Shown piece by piece: positions 22,123-33,052 of a stretch of DNA of 34,137 nucleotides. How positions within the stretch are numbered: position 1 is the stretch's first letter; every line of letters begins with the position of its first letter. The stretch comes from Elysia marginata. Taxonomy: Eukaryota > Mollusca > Gastropoda > Plakobranchidae. Where the stretch lies: NCBI GenBank assembly GCA_019649035.1, contig BMAT01013602.1, positions 225,460 to 259,596 of the forward strand, written 5' to 3'. The translations under genes and the position numbers were made by a program. The notes under the pieces were generated by a model. The model had not been told where the DNA came from, made no database searches, and was given only the letters and a program-made list of their open reading frames with translations.

Positions 22123-23754
22123 AAGCTTTCGGGAAAGATTTTCTAGCTTCATTCTGGTCCTACAGTGTAAAATGCTTTATTGTTACAGCAAGTCGTGCAA
22201 GAGGTGGGAGAACCAAGCTGTCTTGGTTTGTTCTTGAAACCTCTTAAATTGTTGGTTTACATAGTGTGGGATCTGTGTAGGGATGTCAGTGTGTAGATGT
22301 TGCATCTTTGTGTGCATTTTCTCTTGATTTCATTCGAGTAGCATATATCTATTACATATTCGATAAATATATATTGCAGTGTCAATGAATAGTCGTTGAG
22401 CTATCAGCGTATGAATGTGCATACGTAGGCATTTATGATTCAAAACACAGGGAATGTGAAGCGCTTAGAGCTCTAATTTTGTTTTAAGAATTCGCGCTAC
22501 ACAAGTGTTTATTGTACAGTTGGTGGTTTTGATCTATCGATAAAACCCGATTTTCCACGACTTCGTACGGTCTGTGTTAGGTCAAATTTGTCTGAAGATA
22601 ATGTCAAAACTGGCCGAGTTATTCGATAAAATTATATTGCCTTATAGTTCATTTTCATTAAAACATTTCGTACGCAAGGCCCTCTCCTGAAAAATGGCAT
22701 AATTGCGCGTACACCCTTACTTGAAAAGGGCGGCATTATGTTTATCTTTTTCAATTATTAAAAGAAATAGGACTACTTTTGCCTTTAAAAAGCCTTTTCT
22801 CAAATAAAAATTCCCATACCCGACTCTTTTGGCTTGGTCTCGAGACATTTTATCACCCAAGCCCGGTGTATTCAATCAAAAACTTTTGCTTGCTGGATAA
22901 GCTAAACTAATTAAAACACTGTAAGCGCTCTATAGATAGACTACCGAAATTTTGCGTTTTTCAAACACCTGTATATATAACTACCGATCAAACACTGTTT
23001 CAGTGTAATTCATGTCTAATGCTGCTTTATGGTCTTCGTTTGAAAGTCAATGAGGGGATACAAACATCCTATGTGGGCAAGAATGTTTTCTGGCTGTGAT
23101 CGCTTGAGTATCACTAGCACAACTGAACATCGGCCCAAACCCCACCGACAGTGTTATGACTCTACTCTACTCCTACAAAGAAATCACATTCCCTTACAAA
23201 TAACCACCCTGAGTATATTCGGCTCAAAATGGAATCTTGTTGTGAATGAAGTTAGGGAACTCAGTTTTCTTGGGTTCATTTGGTTATCTTTAGAGTAATC
23301 TTATAGAAACCGTTGGCTGGACCAAACATTCTAAGAGTGCAATAGAGGCAAAAGAGTGCGGAATAATCTATGTTGATAATCATATTCAATAAGTCATTTT
23401 ATCCTATGGTATCTTTTATTTCTTTTTTTTTCACGCATTCTTGTATCGGCTTTCTTACATTGCCATTTTTCAATGCCATGCTTGTGATGTAAAAGCTCAT
23501 GGCCAAAATGTGTCGGACTTAACAGAGTTTCTCGTGTGAAAAATCTGAACTACGCTGCAGCATTAAAGGTTTCACAAGAAGCTCCAGCCTAATTAATACA
23601 TTGTTCCTTTGTAGAAAAAAAATTGTTTACACAATTATGCTGTTCTGACGTGTCAACGAAAAGTAAGTTGGTTTTGCTTGAGCATAATGTTTCCCTTTTT
23701 TTTTTCTTTGGGGGTGGAGGATACTATGGTAAATCCTCACCTATTGTCTTTTTA
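22123..23754. other. No recognised gene
   Basis: AT-rich. An open frame at 23050-23298 lies in a slightly G+C-richer patch and has no recognisable domain. No repeats shared with the rest of the window were seen. Confidence 0.5.
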
Positions 23755-23963
23755 TTGAGGCTGGGCCATTACAAAAATATTGCGTTTCGCTATCAAAATA
23801 ACGGACGCTCCTGGAGAGTTGAGTAAAATTCTTTGTGCAACGGATCAAATGTAACTCTAATTGACCATTGACCAATTGCACAGAAGAGTTATCCTCTAAC
23901 TTCTGGGAGCGTCCACCATTTTGATAGCCAAACGGAATACTTTCGTAATGTACACAGCCTCAG
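23755..23963. mobile_element. Foldback MITE, 209 bp, flanked by TA
   Basis: The left half and the reverse complement of the right half align along almost their whole length. TGAGGCTG at 23756 faces CAGCCTCA ending at 23962. CGCTATCAAAATAACGGACG faces a partner read from the right as GGCTATCAAAATGGTGGACG, and inner blocks TTCTTTGTGCAA and TCTTCTGTGCAA also match. Identity over the outer 55 bp is roughly 80%. TA dinucleotides flank it at 23753-23754 and 23964-23965, which fits a TA target duplication of the Tc1/mariner type, though two bases are weak evidence. There is no coding capacity, as expected for a non-autonomous element. Confidence 0.85.
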
Positions 23964-23965
23964 TA

Positions 23966-24313
23966 GATAAAGAAATTGGAAAACGTATTTTTTTTCCTAT
24001 CACCGAATAAAAATTTTTGTTTTTTGGATTTCAAAGTAAAATTTAGCAATCTGTTGTCAGCACTAGAATCTTCAAAAACTCTACTGTTTCAAAATAGACA
24101 ATCAATTATTTGTTTCGACCATACAGCCTTCCGTTTTGGAGATCTCTTGGCTCTAGATTGGCAAGTCCAATTCCCTATTCGTCACCAACAAGCTAGTTTT
24201 CCCTTTTGCTTGGTTTCTTACAACTGTAAGGGCACTTTGATTGTGTTTCCGCTAAGGCGCAACTTGCATTGTTAGTCAAAGAAATGAAAGTGTTTGACTA
24301 AATAGATAGGATC
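23966..24313. other. No recognised feature
   Basis: The open frame 23976-24275 shows no recognisable motif. Confidence 0.45.
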
Positions 24314-24383
<70 letters not shown>

Positions 24384-24420
24384 GACAGAGCAATGCCAAG
24401 AGAGAGAGTGAGAGAGAGAG
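24314..24420. repeat. Compound (GA)n-(GACA)n microsatellite
   Basis: GA repeats at 24314-24359 pass into about six GACA/CAGA repeats to 24381, then a spacer CAATGCCAAG, then further GA to about 24420. Purine-rich sequence continues loosely to about 24500. Confidence 0.97.
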
Positions 24421-25025
24421 TTCGAAGAGGCACAGGAGAAGTAGGGAAAGAGACCCAGAGACAACGCTGAGACGGAGAAATAAAAAAAAGAAAAGGGCAA
24501 TTTCAACTGAATGTTGAATAGTAGACAGGACTGGTTGCTAAGTATAAAAGAACTGTGACAAGCCAGGTCGGAAAAAGACCTGCACTATATGTATGGCCAG
24601 TAACGCATGAAGATGGCTATCAATAAAAAAGAATGCCTTAAACGGCTTGAAGTGCCGGGTGAGAAGTGAAAATGTTGCTTTTTTAAAGTTGAGGAGGGTA
24701 GTGTCGTCTTTATGAGTGTATAAAAAAAAAATTAAGAAACATATCAACTCATTGTTTTTGTAAATCTTGAGAAGCAAAGTGTGCAGAGACGTACATGAAA
24801 ATAATAAAAGAAAACGGCTATTTAAAAGGTTTTCGCAGCTTAATTTTCTGGTCTGCCAGGTTTTAGGGTGGCCTTACAGTTCGTAATTTTTTTGCAAGAT
24901 GGGATCACTTGACTTTTCCTTTTCTCACCCATATAGCAGCTGCTGAATGTCTAGAGTAATTCTTCATTGACATCGCTGAATTTTAATATGATTGTACCAA
25001 TTACAGCGGTACAGCGACGGCTATT
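24421..25025. other. No recognised feature
   Basis: Purine-rich fringe of the microsatellite, then AT-rich spacer. The minus-strand frame 24538-24777 is noise. Confidence 0.5.
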
Positions 25026-25102
25026 CTGACGTGGACAAATGTAATGCAGTATCTCTCATATGGTTTACATTGCAGATACTGCTTTTCGTTTGTCCCGGGC
25101 AG
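25026..25102. mobile_element. 77-nt foldback element, copy 2
   Basis: Same architecture as 16339-16415: 29-nt arms (25026-25054, 25074-25102) and a 19-nt loop with TCATATGGTTTACA. The left arm again carries CGTGGACAAA where the right arm reads TTTGTCCCGGGCAG, so the two arms differ in the same way in both copies. Loop and inner arms are nearly identical to copy 1, with substitutions at a few positions (GTAATGCAG for GAAATGCAG, CTTTTCG for CATTTCG). Confidence 0.8.
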
Positions 25103-25656
25103 TATTATGACAAATCAGTTTTTTAGTTGGGTTTTTTAAAGTTTGACTAAGCAAATATTATCTGATCCATTCATCACTCTGCTTAATATGCCAATAACTA
25201 GTGAACAGAGAAAAACATATTTGATTTTACAAATATTTATAAGAAAATTTGACTTTTGAGAACATGCGACGAATGATTAGAACAGTAGACACTGCTCACC
25301 TTCTAAACATCTCATACAAACTACAATGGAGATAGAAAGCGATCGATAGAAGAAAATATTCCAACTGGGTCATAGTCCCAAATCAGATGGTTTCATGACT
25401 TCCCTAAATCAAATTGTATGAATTCTGATATATAAAAGGAACAGTCGTTAGCGTTGAGTATAATTGCGTACAAAGTAATCAAATTTATTATGATCCATTC
25501 TTTCCAGACAGAAGCATAAGATCGCTTGGGGTCGGCTGTTTAAGAACAATCAATATTTGGGGAGACTAAAACGCCACCGGCTTTCAGTTTTAAGCGACGA
25601 AGGAAGTTTGGAGATTTTTTTCCTCTGTGTTGTGGCGTTGCGATAGCGTGGGCTTT
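25103..25656. other. No recognised feature
   Basis: AT-rich spacer. A G+C-richer patch at about 25560-25655 runs into the tandem duplication that follows. Confidence 0.45.
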
Positions 25657-26045
25657 ACGAGCAGCTTACTATTAAATGAGCATGGAGAAACTAAAGAAGC
25701 TATGGCATTACAATACCTGTATGAAGGAGAGATCACATTTTACAATCATTCTGCCTAAAATTATTCAATATGTTCGGCGGAAGAGCTCAAATAAACAAAC
25801 TAACTTCGCCCATTTTGTTTGTAGAATTCTGTAGAATTTAGCTTAGATCTAAATCTAAATTCTAAGGCGTAACGAGTAGCTTACTATTGAAATGAGCATG
25901 GAGAAACCAATAGTTTTGGTATATATTACTAATATGAAGGAGATATCATATTTTACACCCTTATGCTTATATTTTTTTTCAAAATGAATCATTTTATTTG
26001 TTGATTTCTCTAGAACTTAGATTAAATCTAAATCTAAAATTCAAA
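25657..26045. repeat. Direct duplication with 215-bp period
   Basis: ACGAGCAGCTTACTATTAAA at 25657 recurs at 25872 as ACGAGTAGCTTACTATTGAA, each followed by TGAGCATGGAGAAAC. Later blocks match at similar offsets: ATGAAGGAGA, CATATTTTACA/CACATTTTACA and TTAGATCTAAATCTAAA/TTAAATCTAAATCTAAA. The second copy is somewhat shorter and more diverged. The right part of each copy (about 25765-25865 and 25985-26040) belongs to the dispersed family of 20687-20960. Confidence 0.85.
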
Positions 26046-26230
26046 GCAAGGAGACTAAAAAGTTGACTGAAATCTAGAAATCAACTTCTAAAGACAATCT
26101 AGATTTAGAGTCACATGTAGAATACCCGTTATATCTTTATCTCGAGTCCGAATTAGGCCTAGATCTATCGTCGAATTTGTGTGCCATTTTTTTGTTCCAT
26201 TTTAGGCTCTGGGTGTAATGTTTTCGTATC
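25985..26230 (+). repeat. Dispersed repeat family, copy C
   Basis: CTAGAACTTAGATTAAATCT, then CTAGAAATCAA, then GAATTAGGCCTAGATCTA and TTTTAGGCTCTGGGTG with ATGTTTTC, parallel 20755-20960 block by block. The right-hand module is present here and in the 20.7-kb copy but not after the first half of the 215-bp duplication. Termini are undefined. Confidence 0.65.
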
Positions 26231-26797
26231 GTGTGAAATCTCTCAACTACTATCATCAATATTTTAATCGCAAGAAAAAAATGACCGACACACTTAATAA
26301 ACAGGCCTGGTGCGTTCAACTGACTGCGGTGAAAGTTAGTGTTTGAAGGCCAAAATAAGTGGTTGTTTGGTTTTTTTTTTAATTGCATCCTACCTCAATT
26401 GAGAACTAAGGTTTTACTATTTTATGAAAATAAAAATATCATAATGGCTAAGAATAACGAGACTCTGTAGTTTATTCTCAATAGAGGCTAACAGTCTTAC
26501 CGATACGGTTAGTTTTATTTTTTAAAGATTTTATCTTAAAAAAGAAACAGTACAAAACATTGTTGATATGTAGCCAAGACAAGGAGATTCATGAACATTA
26601 TTGATCGGGAATTTAAAGACGCTGCACTTTTAACTCTGTAAATTTTGAAGTTGTAGTTTACTATGAATAAATTTTGAAAGAGAGATGTTTGGCTCTTTCC
26701 TTTCTTTTTTATGTTTCGGTTGTAATTTTTAAACTCAGCATTATTATTGTTAAAGTGGCGATCGAAGGTAAATGGTAGTGGACTAACGAACTAAAAT
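26231..26797. other. No recognised feature
   Basis: AT-rich spacer with short noise frames. Confidence 0.5.
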
Positions 26798-26952
26798 GTT
26801 AAAGAAAATACCGATGATAATAGCCTTAAAGTCACAAACAGGGAGATTTATAATGAGGTTATTTTGCGGGAAACTAGCTCTGCATTTTTTTTTTGTTAGT
26901 TGGGCTTTTTGTATAAAAAAAACAAGCACATTGATTTAAAAAATGACCTGAA
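26798..26952 (+). repeat. 155-bp dispersed repeat, copy 1
   Basis: Nearly identical to 29299-29451. It contains AGAAAATACCGATGATAATA, GTCACAAACAGGGAGATTTA, ATGAGGTTATTTTGCG, GTTAGTTGGGCTTTTTGTAT and CAAGCACATTGATT. Differences are scattered substitutions and homopolymer length changes; identity is about nine in ten by eye. Flanking sequence on both sides is unrelated between the copies, so this is a discrete transposed or duplicated unit. No terminal inverted repeat or clear target duplication was found. Confidence 0.93.
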
Positions 26953-27069
26953 TTAGATGGCAAAAAACCCTGGCCGGTGAAACCTACTCTAAGTCACGAA
27001 ACACGCCAGCTTTTCCAAAAAAGATCTTTAGTTTGTTAAAATAAAAAGCAAGCGAAAATCCATTAATTT

Positions 27070-27320
27070 TGGTTACCAGTTGCTCGACGTTGTACGGTCC
27101 CAGGCAAAGATCCCAAAACTGGGTGGGTTTGATGTGTGAGCCGCGTATAAGCACCGACTTGCCATTCCATCTTGGGGTGGTGCTGGATCCCTTGATCCCG
27201 CGGTCCTGTCCTACCATTAGATGCTGATCCCACAGAAGCTGGCGTCCCCAAGGTGTCTGAAGACGCGGCGATGGTGCCACCGCCCGATTACACGCAATCT
27301 CCAGAGATTTCCACACAATT
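27070..27320. other. G+C-rich island with open frames on both strands
   Basis: Clearly richer in G+C than the surrounding AT-rich DNA. On the minus strand 27316-26984 is open for 110 codons, with APSPRLQTPWGRQLLWDQHL and GSHIKPTQFWDLCLGPYNVE. On the plus strand one frame is open from 27196, with LDADPTEAGVPKVSEDAAMV followed by PPPDYTQSPEIS, and runs into AT-rich sequence to 27486. Either could be a fossil exon or transposon fragment; I recognise neither. Overlapping open frames on opposite strands are common in G+C-rich sequence and are not proof of coding. Confidence 0.35.
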
Positions 27321-28199
27321 CGGAGACGACATTAAGCATTTTTATGTCTCAGTACTTTGCTCGGGTCTTTATTTGTATAGGGGATTCCCGTTTGTTTTAA
27401 AAGTTCCGGTCGAAATTAAGAATTGTTCCACCAGATCCAATTTTCCATACCACAATGCGTCCATTGTACAGGTATTAGTTTACTAGTGTTATCGCGTATA
27501 AAGTGTCCTTTGTTCTCAATAACTAGCCTTGCAGTTTTAGAACTAATTTTAATATAATTGTAGAAACTAAGAGAAAAATGCTTCATGAACGTTGCTGAGG
27601 TTTCAAAGAAAAGAGAGGACTTCAAGTGTACACTATACTGCCTGAAGTCCCATTTAACCTGCATAATAAGACTGGTACACAATTCACAAAACTGTTTTAT
27701 GTACTGCATATTAAAGCAATGGCTTGTACTCTCTCTATATATGGTAAATATTTTATACTGAGACTTGGCATCAATCTGACTTACCCCGGAAAATACATCG
27801 TTGTCTCCAGGGATAGGACAGTCTCTACTTCTAGAATAGATCTCTTCAAACTTCTTCTTCCCACAAAGAATATTGCTAGAACTATTGGCTTTTCGTCGAA
27901 TGACAACTCTGCAATGTCCATCAATTTTCTTGTGTTTTTACAACTGTTTCTCAGCGGATTTATCTTAGTGGGTATAAAATAGTGGATAACTAAAAGATTC
28001 TCTCTTTTAATTTCAAAATGTATGCGCCAAAAGGTTTAGAAAATTAAATGTGAACAATATATATCTTAATATCACTCTTTTAAATTTTTTGATAAAAAGA
28101 AGAAAATATGCAACCAGTAAACAAAATAGAGGAAAATGTGTGTAAATGAAAGGTGGCGACGTACATATTTTTGATAAAAAAAAGATTTCAAGCAAAACG
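27321..28199. other. No recognised gene
   Basis: The plus frame 27626-27982 (118 codons) begins at GTG and gives a peptide without recognisable domains; the minus frame 27416-27709 overlaps it. Neither has features beyond openness. Confidence 0.4.
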
Positions 28200-28370
28200 C
28201 AAAAGAAAAAGAAGAAGAGGAAGAACAAGAAGAACAAGAAAAAGCAGCAGAACAAGAACAAGAATAACAAGAACAAGAATAACAAGAACAAGAAGAACAA
28301 GAACAAGAAGAACAAGAACAAGAAGAACAAGAACAAGAAGAAGAAGTAAAAAAGAAGAAGAGGAGGAGAC
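28200..28370. repeat. 15-bp repeat array (AAC AAG AAC AAG AAG) in purine tract
   Basis: Six consecutive 15-bp units run from 28251 to 28340, the first two ending AAT instead of AAG. They sit inside an A/G-rich stretch (28200-28370) with GAAGAAGAGG and AGGAGGAG. The plus frames translate to Asn/Lys/Arg-Thr low complexity and the minus frames to Phe/Leu/Val low complexity; these are not genes. Confidence 0.95.
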
Positions 28371-29298
28371 GGAAAGTGTATAGAGGAGTACATAAAGGTA
28401 GACAGACATACGTAAGCAGATATCTGTAAAGATGAAGACAATAAGAAGGCAGAAATGTGGAGAGACTATCATAAAAAAACTGACAAACGAATGGGCAGAC
28501 AAGAAGACAAAGAACTTACCGAATAAGCAGGGAAAACTGAAAAGTGAAGAAAAGGTTAGAGAATACTATAGGTAGTGAAAAAATAGAGACAAGCAAACAA
28601 ACAGAAAACTAAACAGAGGGGAAAAAAGCAAAACTTAACAAAAAATATTAATATTCAAGGTTTCCATGCTAGGAAATACTTGGAAATAAATTATTTGGCC
28701 GCTTTAGATACTATAATGTTACCGAATTAAGAAGTTGAATAATTAAGAAATAAGCAAAAATATTGATTTTTTTGCATAGGCTGGGTGCGAAAAGGGTTGT
28801 GTTCGGCATGAGAGTGTAAGTATCAATGCTTGCAACACAAGAAACATAAAAAAAACCACACCAAGTCTTGTAGCTCATGTTTGGGCTCTGTAGGTCTCAT
28901 CAAATGAGAAGCTCAATTTGTTTTAGTTTTTGCCGTTAATGTATTTAAGCTGGAGCGGGAATGTAAACAAAATCAGATTAGAAATAAGTTTTACAATATT
29001 AATCATATGTTAACTTTTGTAGAATATTCACGTTTATAAAGATTTTCATATTTTTGTTTGTTTTTCTTTTAGTTATTGTAATATTATTTTTTGTTATTAA
29101 GAGTGAAATCAGTGCTGTATAAAGATTTAATAAGCCAGATTTCAAAGGCACCATTTGACGTAGATTTAAATCTTAAAATTCCTGCGTTGTTTTTTTTTTT
29201 GTTTTGTTTATTTTTAATTGTTTTTGCGAGTTCACTTTTCCTGTGGCCTGAAGCTATTTGACACACATACTTTACTGTGTAAACAATGTAAGATTGTA
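28371..29298. other. No recognised feature
   Basis: A-rich sequence with repeated GACAGACA/AAACAGA-like phrases near 28400-28620, probably decayed simple sequence, then AT-rich spacer. Confidence 0.5.
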
Positions 29299-29451
29299 TG
29301 TAAAGAAAATACCGATTATAATAGCCTTGAAGTCACAAACAGGGAGATTTATAATGAGGTTATTTTGCGTGAAACTAGCTTTGCCATTTTTTTGTTAGTT
29401 GGGCTTTTTGTATTGAAAAACAAGCACATTGATTAAAAAATTGACCTAAAT
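29299..29451 (+). repeat. 155-bp dispersed repeat, copy 2
   Basis: Same order and orientation as 26798-26952. Differences include ACCGATTATAATA for ACCGATGATAATA, GCGTGAAACTAGCTTTG for GCGGGAAACTAGCTCTG, and shorter T and A runs. Homology stops abruptly after GACCTAAAT at the right and before TAAAGAAAATACC at the left. Confidence 0.93.
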
Positions 29452-32400
29452 GAACTTAATTTCCATAAAAGCATTTTGGAATAAGAAGACTCAATACTTT
29501 GCTACCAAACCGTCGAATATCATGTCGAAGTTTCCAATTATTCCCATGATCCCCAAGAGATTTCACAAATCCACTGTGCGTGTGCCTGTTATCTGAGGTA
29601 CTTTGCGAGAAATAGCTATCTTTAATCTTATTTGAAAAGAGACACACTGAGAAGAAACAGCCATACATATTGATAACTAATTCAGGAACTCATAACACGT
29701 TCTATTTTCTTGACTAAAATGGGGCTTAGTATCAAATTAATGGTTCCAACTCTATTAAATTTTAATCGCAGATGGAGCATTTTGGTTCCAAACGGACGCT
29801 TGAATATCCCCCATTTTTTTACGACTAAGTCCCACATGAAAGATTTTTAGGTTCACAAACTTAAGAAACGCTATACAATTTTAACTGACTTATTACAGCA
29901 ACAAAAGCTCGAAAAACAAAAATCATGTTAATTGTCTCATAAAAACATAATCATTGCGATTTTCACGCTAAAACAGATTTTCTTTTCTTTTCTTTAGTAA
30001 CATTTTGAGTTAAACACACCGGCAAAATTAAAGATTAAGTTAGCATCTTTGCCTGGCGTTTGCTTGTTTATTTTTTCTCCTTTGACACGAAAAAAGCTTT
30101 TACTGTTTCAAATCATTCTGCGTAACTTTTTTTTAAACAAGAGTTAATTTGTACAAATCTTTTAAACATAGATTAGCTTAAATCAATGCTCTTGGTTTCG
30201 TTTTATGTTAAGGGACGCACCAGTATCATGCAATTCAGAACCACTGTCGCTATGTTCAATGCGGTTTTTTATTTAAGAAGGTAATCTGCTTTCATCACGC
30301 GTTTTAACTCTTCTCTTTTTTTAAAGAAAAAATTTTGGCGTAGTATATCTTACAATAAATAAAATCTTATTAATAAAAGCCCAGAATTTGTGCCATATTA
30401 TTTGATTACTGAAATATTTTGCCAAGGACATACACGCGCTAACAACTCGAATATTCAACGTTGTGGGAACGTGACTCGAAAAAACAACTGTAGATCTATA
30501 GATCTCTAATTTAGCCAGTTGTACTGATTGACCGCCCTTTTGAAATATTGATCTTTCTAACGCAACATCCTTTCCTTGTCTCACCTTCAGATGGATATCA
30601 ACAGATACTCTTGTGGGAATTCCTTTGTTTTGCCACTGCTCTAACATTCATGAAGTGGGTGTAGCCTGGACATCAAAGGAAACTAACGACATGTAACATG
30701 CTCTTACCGAAGGAGTGGCTACTTGTATGGGTGAGTGCTCTCTTGTTTCCGATCATCCTATGATCATCCTATGTATCTCTTTGTAGCAACTTCTGCTATC
30801 GGGCTTCTTCGACGCTGGCTGCTTTTTTTCGGAATCGATCCTTGACAGACTGTAAAAAGGGGAAAACATCGAGATTAAGTCGTCACTGCGCTAGAAGGAT
30901 GGCATATCTAAATTTTCAAAATTTTTGAAATAGTCAACTTTCGAACTTTAATGATTTAACTCATTTACTAAGATGCAGTATTTTTATTTTTAGTATTTGA
31001 AAAAAAAGCCACTTTTCAGAGTATTTCAAAATATTTCTACCGTAATATAGTCAATTATATTACAAACACAACAATTCTTTACATGCATGTCAAAATGAGG
31101 TTACCACAGAATTTTCTTGTTTGCATAATAAGATTGCTCTTTTAAAGCCTATATGGTTTGATGAGAGAAAAACATGATTTAATTTTCATTACATTGCGTT
31201 TGAACACGTAAACAGAATGTTAGCGTGAAGAAAAGATGCTTAGCAGCCAAAACGATATTTATTTTTTCATCTTCTGTTCTACTATAATTATATAGTTCAA
31301 TGTGAAAAAAACACGATAAACTTTTGATTTATATATAGGCAACATTTAATCGCGGTTGTAAGACGTGAATAAATCTATCCGCTGGTTTTCAGTACTCCTA
31401 AAGTCTTCCAAATCCATATTTAAACGTAGGGCTTGAAATGGCATTATTGTGTTTGAGAAAAAAAACCACATGTCTCATAACTAAACTCATTCACCTTATC
31501 CCTGGCTTGATATGTCATCCTATTTGAATAGCTTATGATAATGGTTTAGTTATGTATATGCTCTGAAAAAGCTATCTCTAGTTACAATGGCCTGGCAGCC
31601 AGGAGTTTATCTGACCTCAGAGTCAAAATTGCACTGAACAACATTTTCTTCATATTTTGGGCGCTAGATCACGTTGAAGATGTTTGATGACACAAAAAAG
31701 GTTCTGACATCAAGAAATAAAGTAAAGAAAACTTAATAAACGTTATAGTTTTAAATGTAGCGCTCCAACAAATTAAGCGTTCATGCACCGCCGGCCTAAT
31801 GGAGAAAATATTCATTTCTGAGCGTTCGGTTAGATTTTTTCTTTACAATGTTTGCATAAAATTGAAGTTAGTGATATTTTTAGTCATATCAACTGAGACC
31901 ATGGAAAAGTAAATTTTAATGATAATTTAAAACACAGGTAATTTAGCAATTTTTAAAACACGACAATTCATTTCGACTTTTATAATATGAAAACATCAAA
32001 CATATTTTTATACATGGAAAATAGGCCACCCAGATTTCAAGTGCAACTGCTTCAAACCTAATTAAGATACCAAAATATATAATAGATATGTTTTACGATT
32101 TTTAAGGTTTTAAAGGCCTTTATAAACGAAAAAATACTCCACATTACAGGATTCCGAAGGTAGTCTGGTTTCGCCGGACTCCCACACGTGTTAGCCCACT
32201 AAACTAAAATAATAAAATTTTGAGGCTGTGAACTAGAAGGGGGGTAACCGCATATAAAAGAAGTATAAAATAAATAGATTTGGTTAGCTCCCTTTAATAA
32301 AACATATTTGCTGGCCAGCCTTTTCAGTTAATTTTTTTAAGCTGAAGGTTAGCGCGAGTTTTAGTTTGTTGCGGTAAAAGCTAAGCTTTTTTAAAATGGT

Positions 32401-33052
32401 TTCATTTAATTAATCTGCAACGCTTAAGATCGTCTGTAAAAATGCCCTTTTTTGTCACTTATCTTATCATATCTCTCGTTGTGGACAAATCGATAACTAG
32501 CGTCCGATAAGACAGGAGGTAAATGATTTTTGTGAATGGATCGATCACCTTTCATTAGGCGGTTATCTATCCTAAACTGGAAAGTTGGTTTTTTGAAGAG
32601 TCCAATTTAATTTTTGAAATTTTTGTTCATATTGTTTTGACCTAATGCAATGTGGAACAAAATTTAAGTTTTTTTTATTCCTTTCTTTTCTTTGTAGTTT
32701 TGTTTTTGCATCACCCATCACAAATTAAAAATGAATTGTGTCGATTTAGAAGCTACATCGATTCCTTAAAACTTTCATTTTTATAAACTTCTAGCTTTTT
32801 ACCTAATACTTGAAATTTTTTTTTTATTTTTGTTGTGTTATATTTTGTTTTTTGTATTTCATATTTCTATTAAGTGAACAAACTCCATTGATAAATGTTG
32901 ACCTATATTTATGGTCAAGACATAAACCATTTAGCACGAATGGGGTCATATTATTTTTTTTTTAATTCGAACAAAAAGTCAGAGATTTTCTGTTAATTAC
33001 TTTTAGAGGATGTTTTGCGTATATCACGTTACTTGAATTCTCCGCAGTCTCT
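29452..33052. other. Long stretch without recognised genes
   Basis: AT-rich, with short frames only. The best is 30647-30321 on the minus strand (108 codons), whose first half has a balanced composition (MLEQWQNKGIPTRVSVDIHL) but no family I can name. At 30751-30772 an 11-bp direct duplication GATCATCCTAT occurs twice. A short imperfect inverted repeat, GTCTGG/CCGGAC, lies near 32164-32180. Confidence 0.5.

Noticed and set aside
24276..24506. Minus-strand frame rich in Ser and Leu
   Set aside because: It is a translation of the GA/GACA microsatellite.
28013..28502. Open frames of 104-142 codons on the minus strand and Lys/Asn-rich frames on the plus strand
   Set aside because: They arise from the 15-bp purine-rich array and show only low-complexity residues.
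30731..30786. A tiny intron: GTGAGT donor and TTTGTAG acceptor 56 bp apart
   Set aside because: Such pairs are frequent by chance, the flanking sequence gives no continuous coding frame, and 56 bp is very short for an animal intron.
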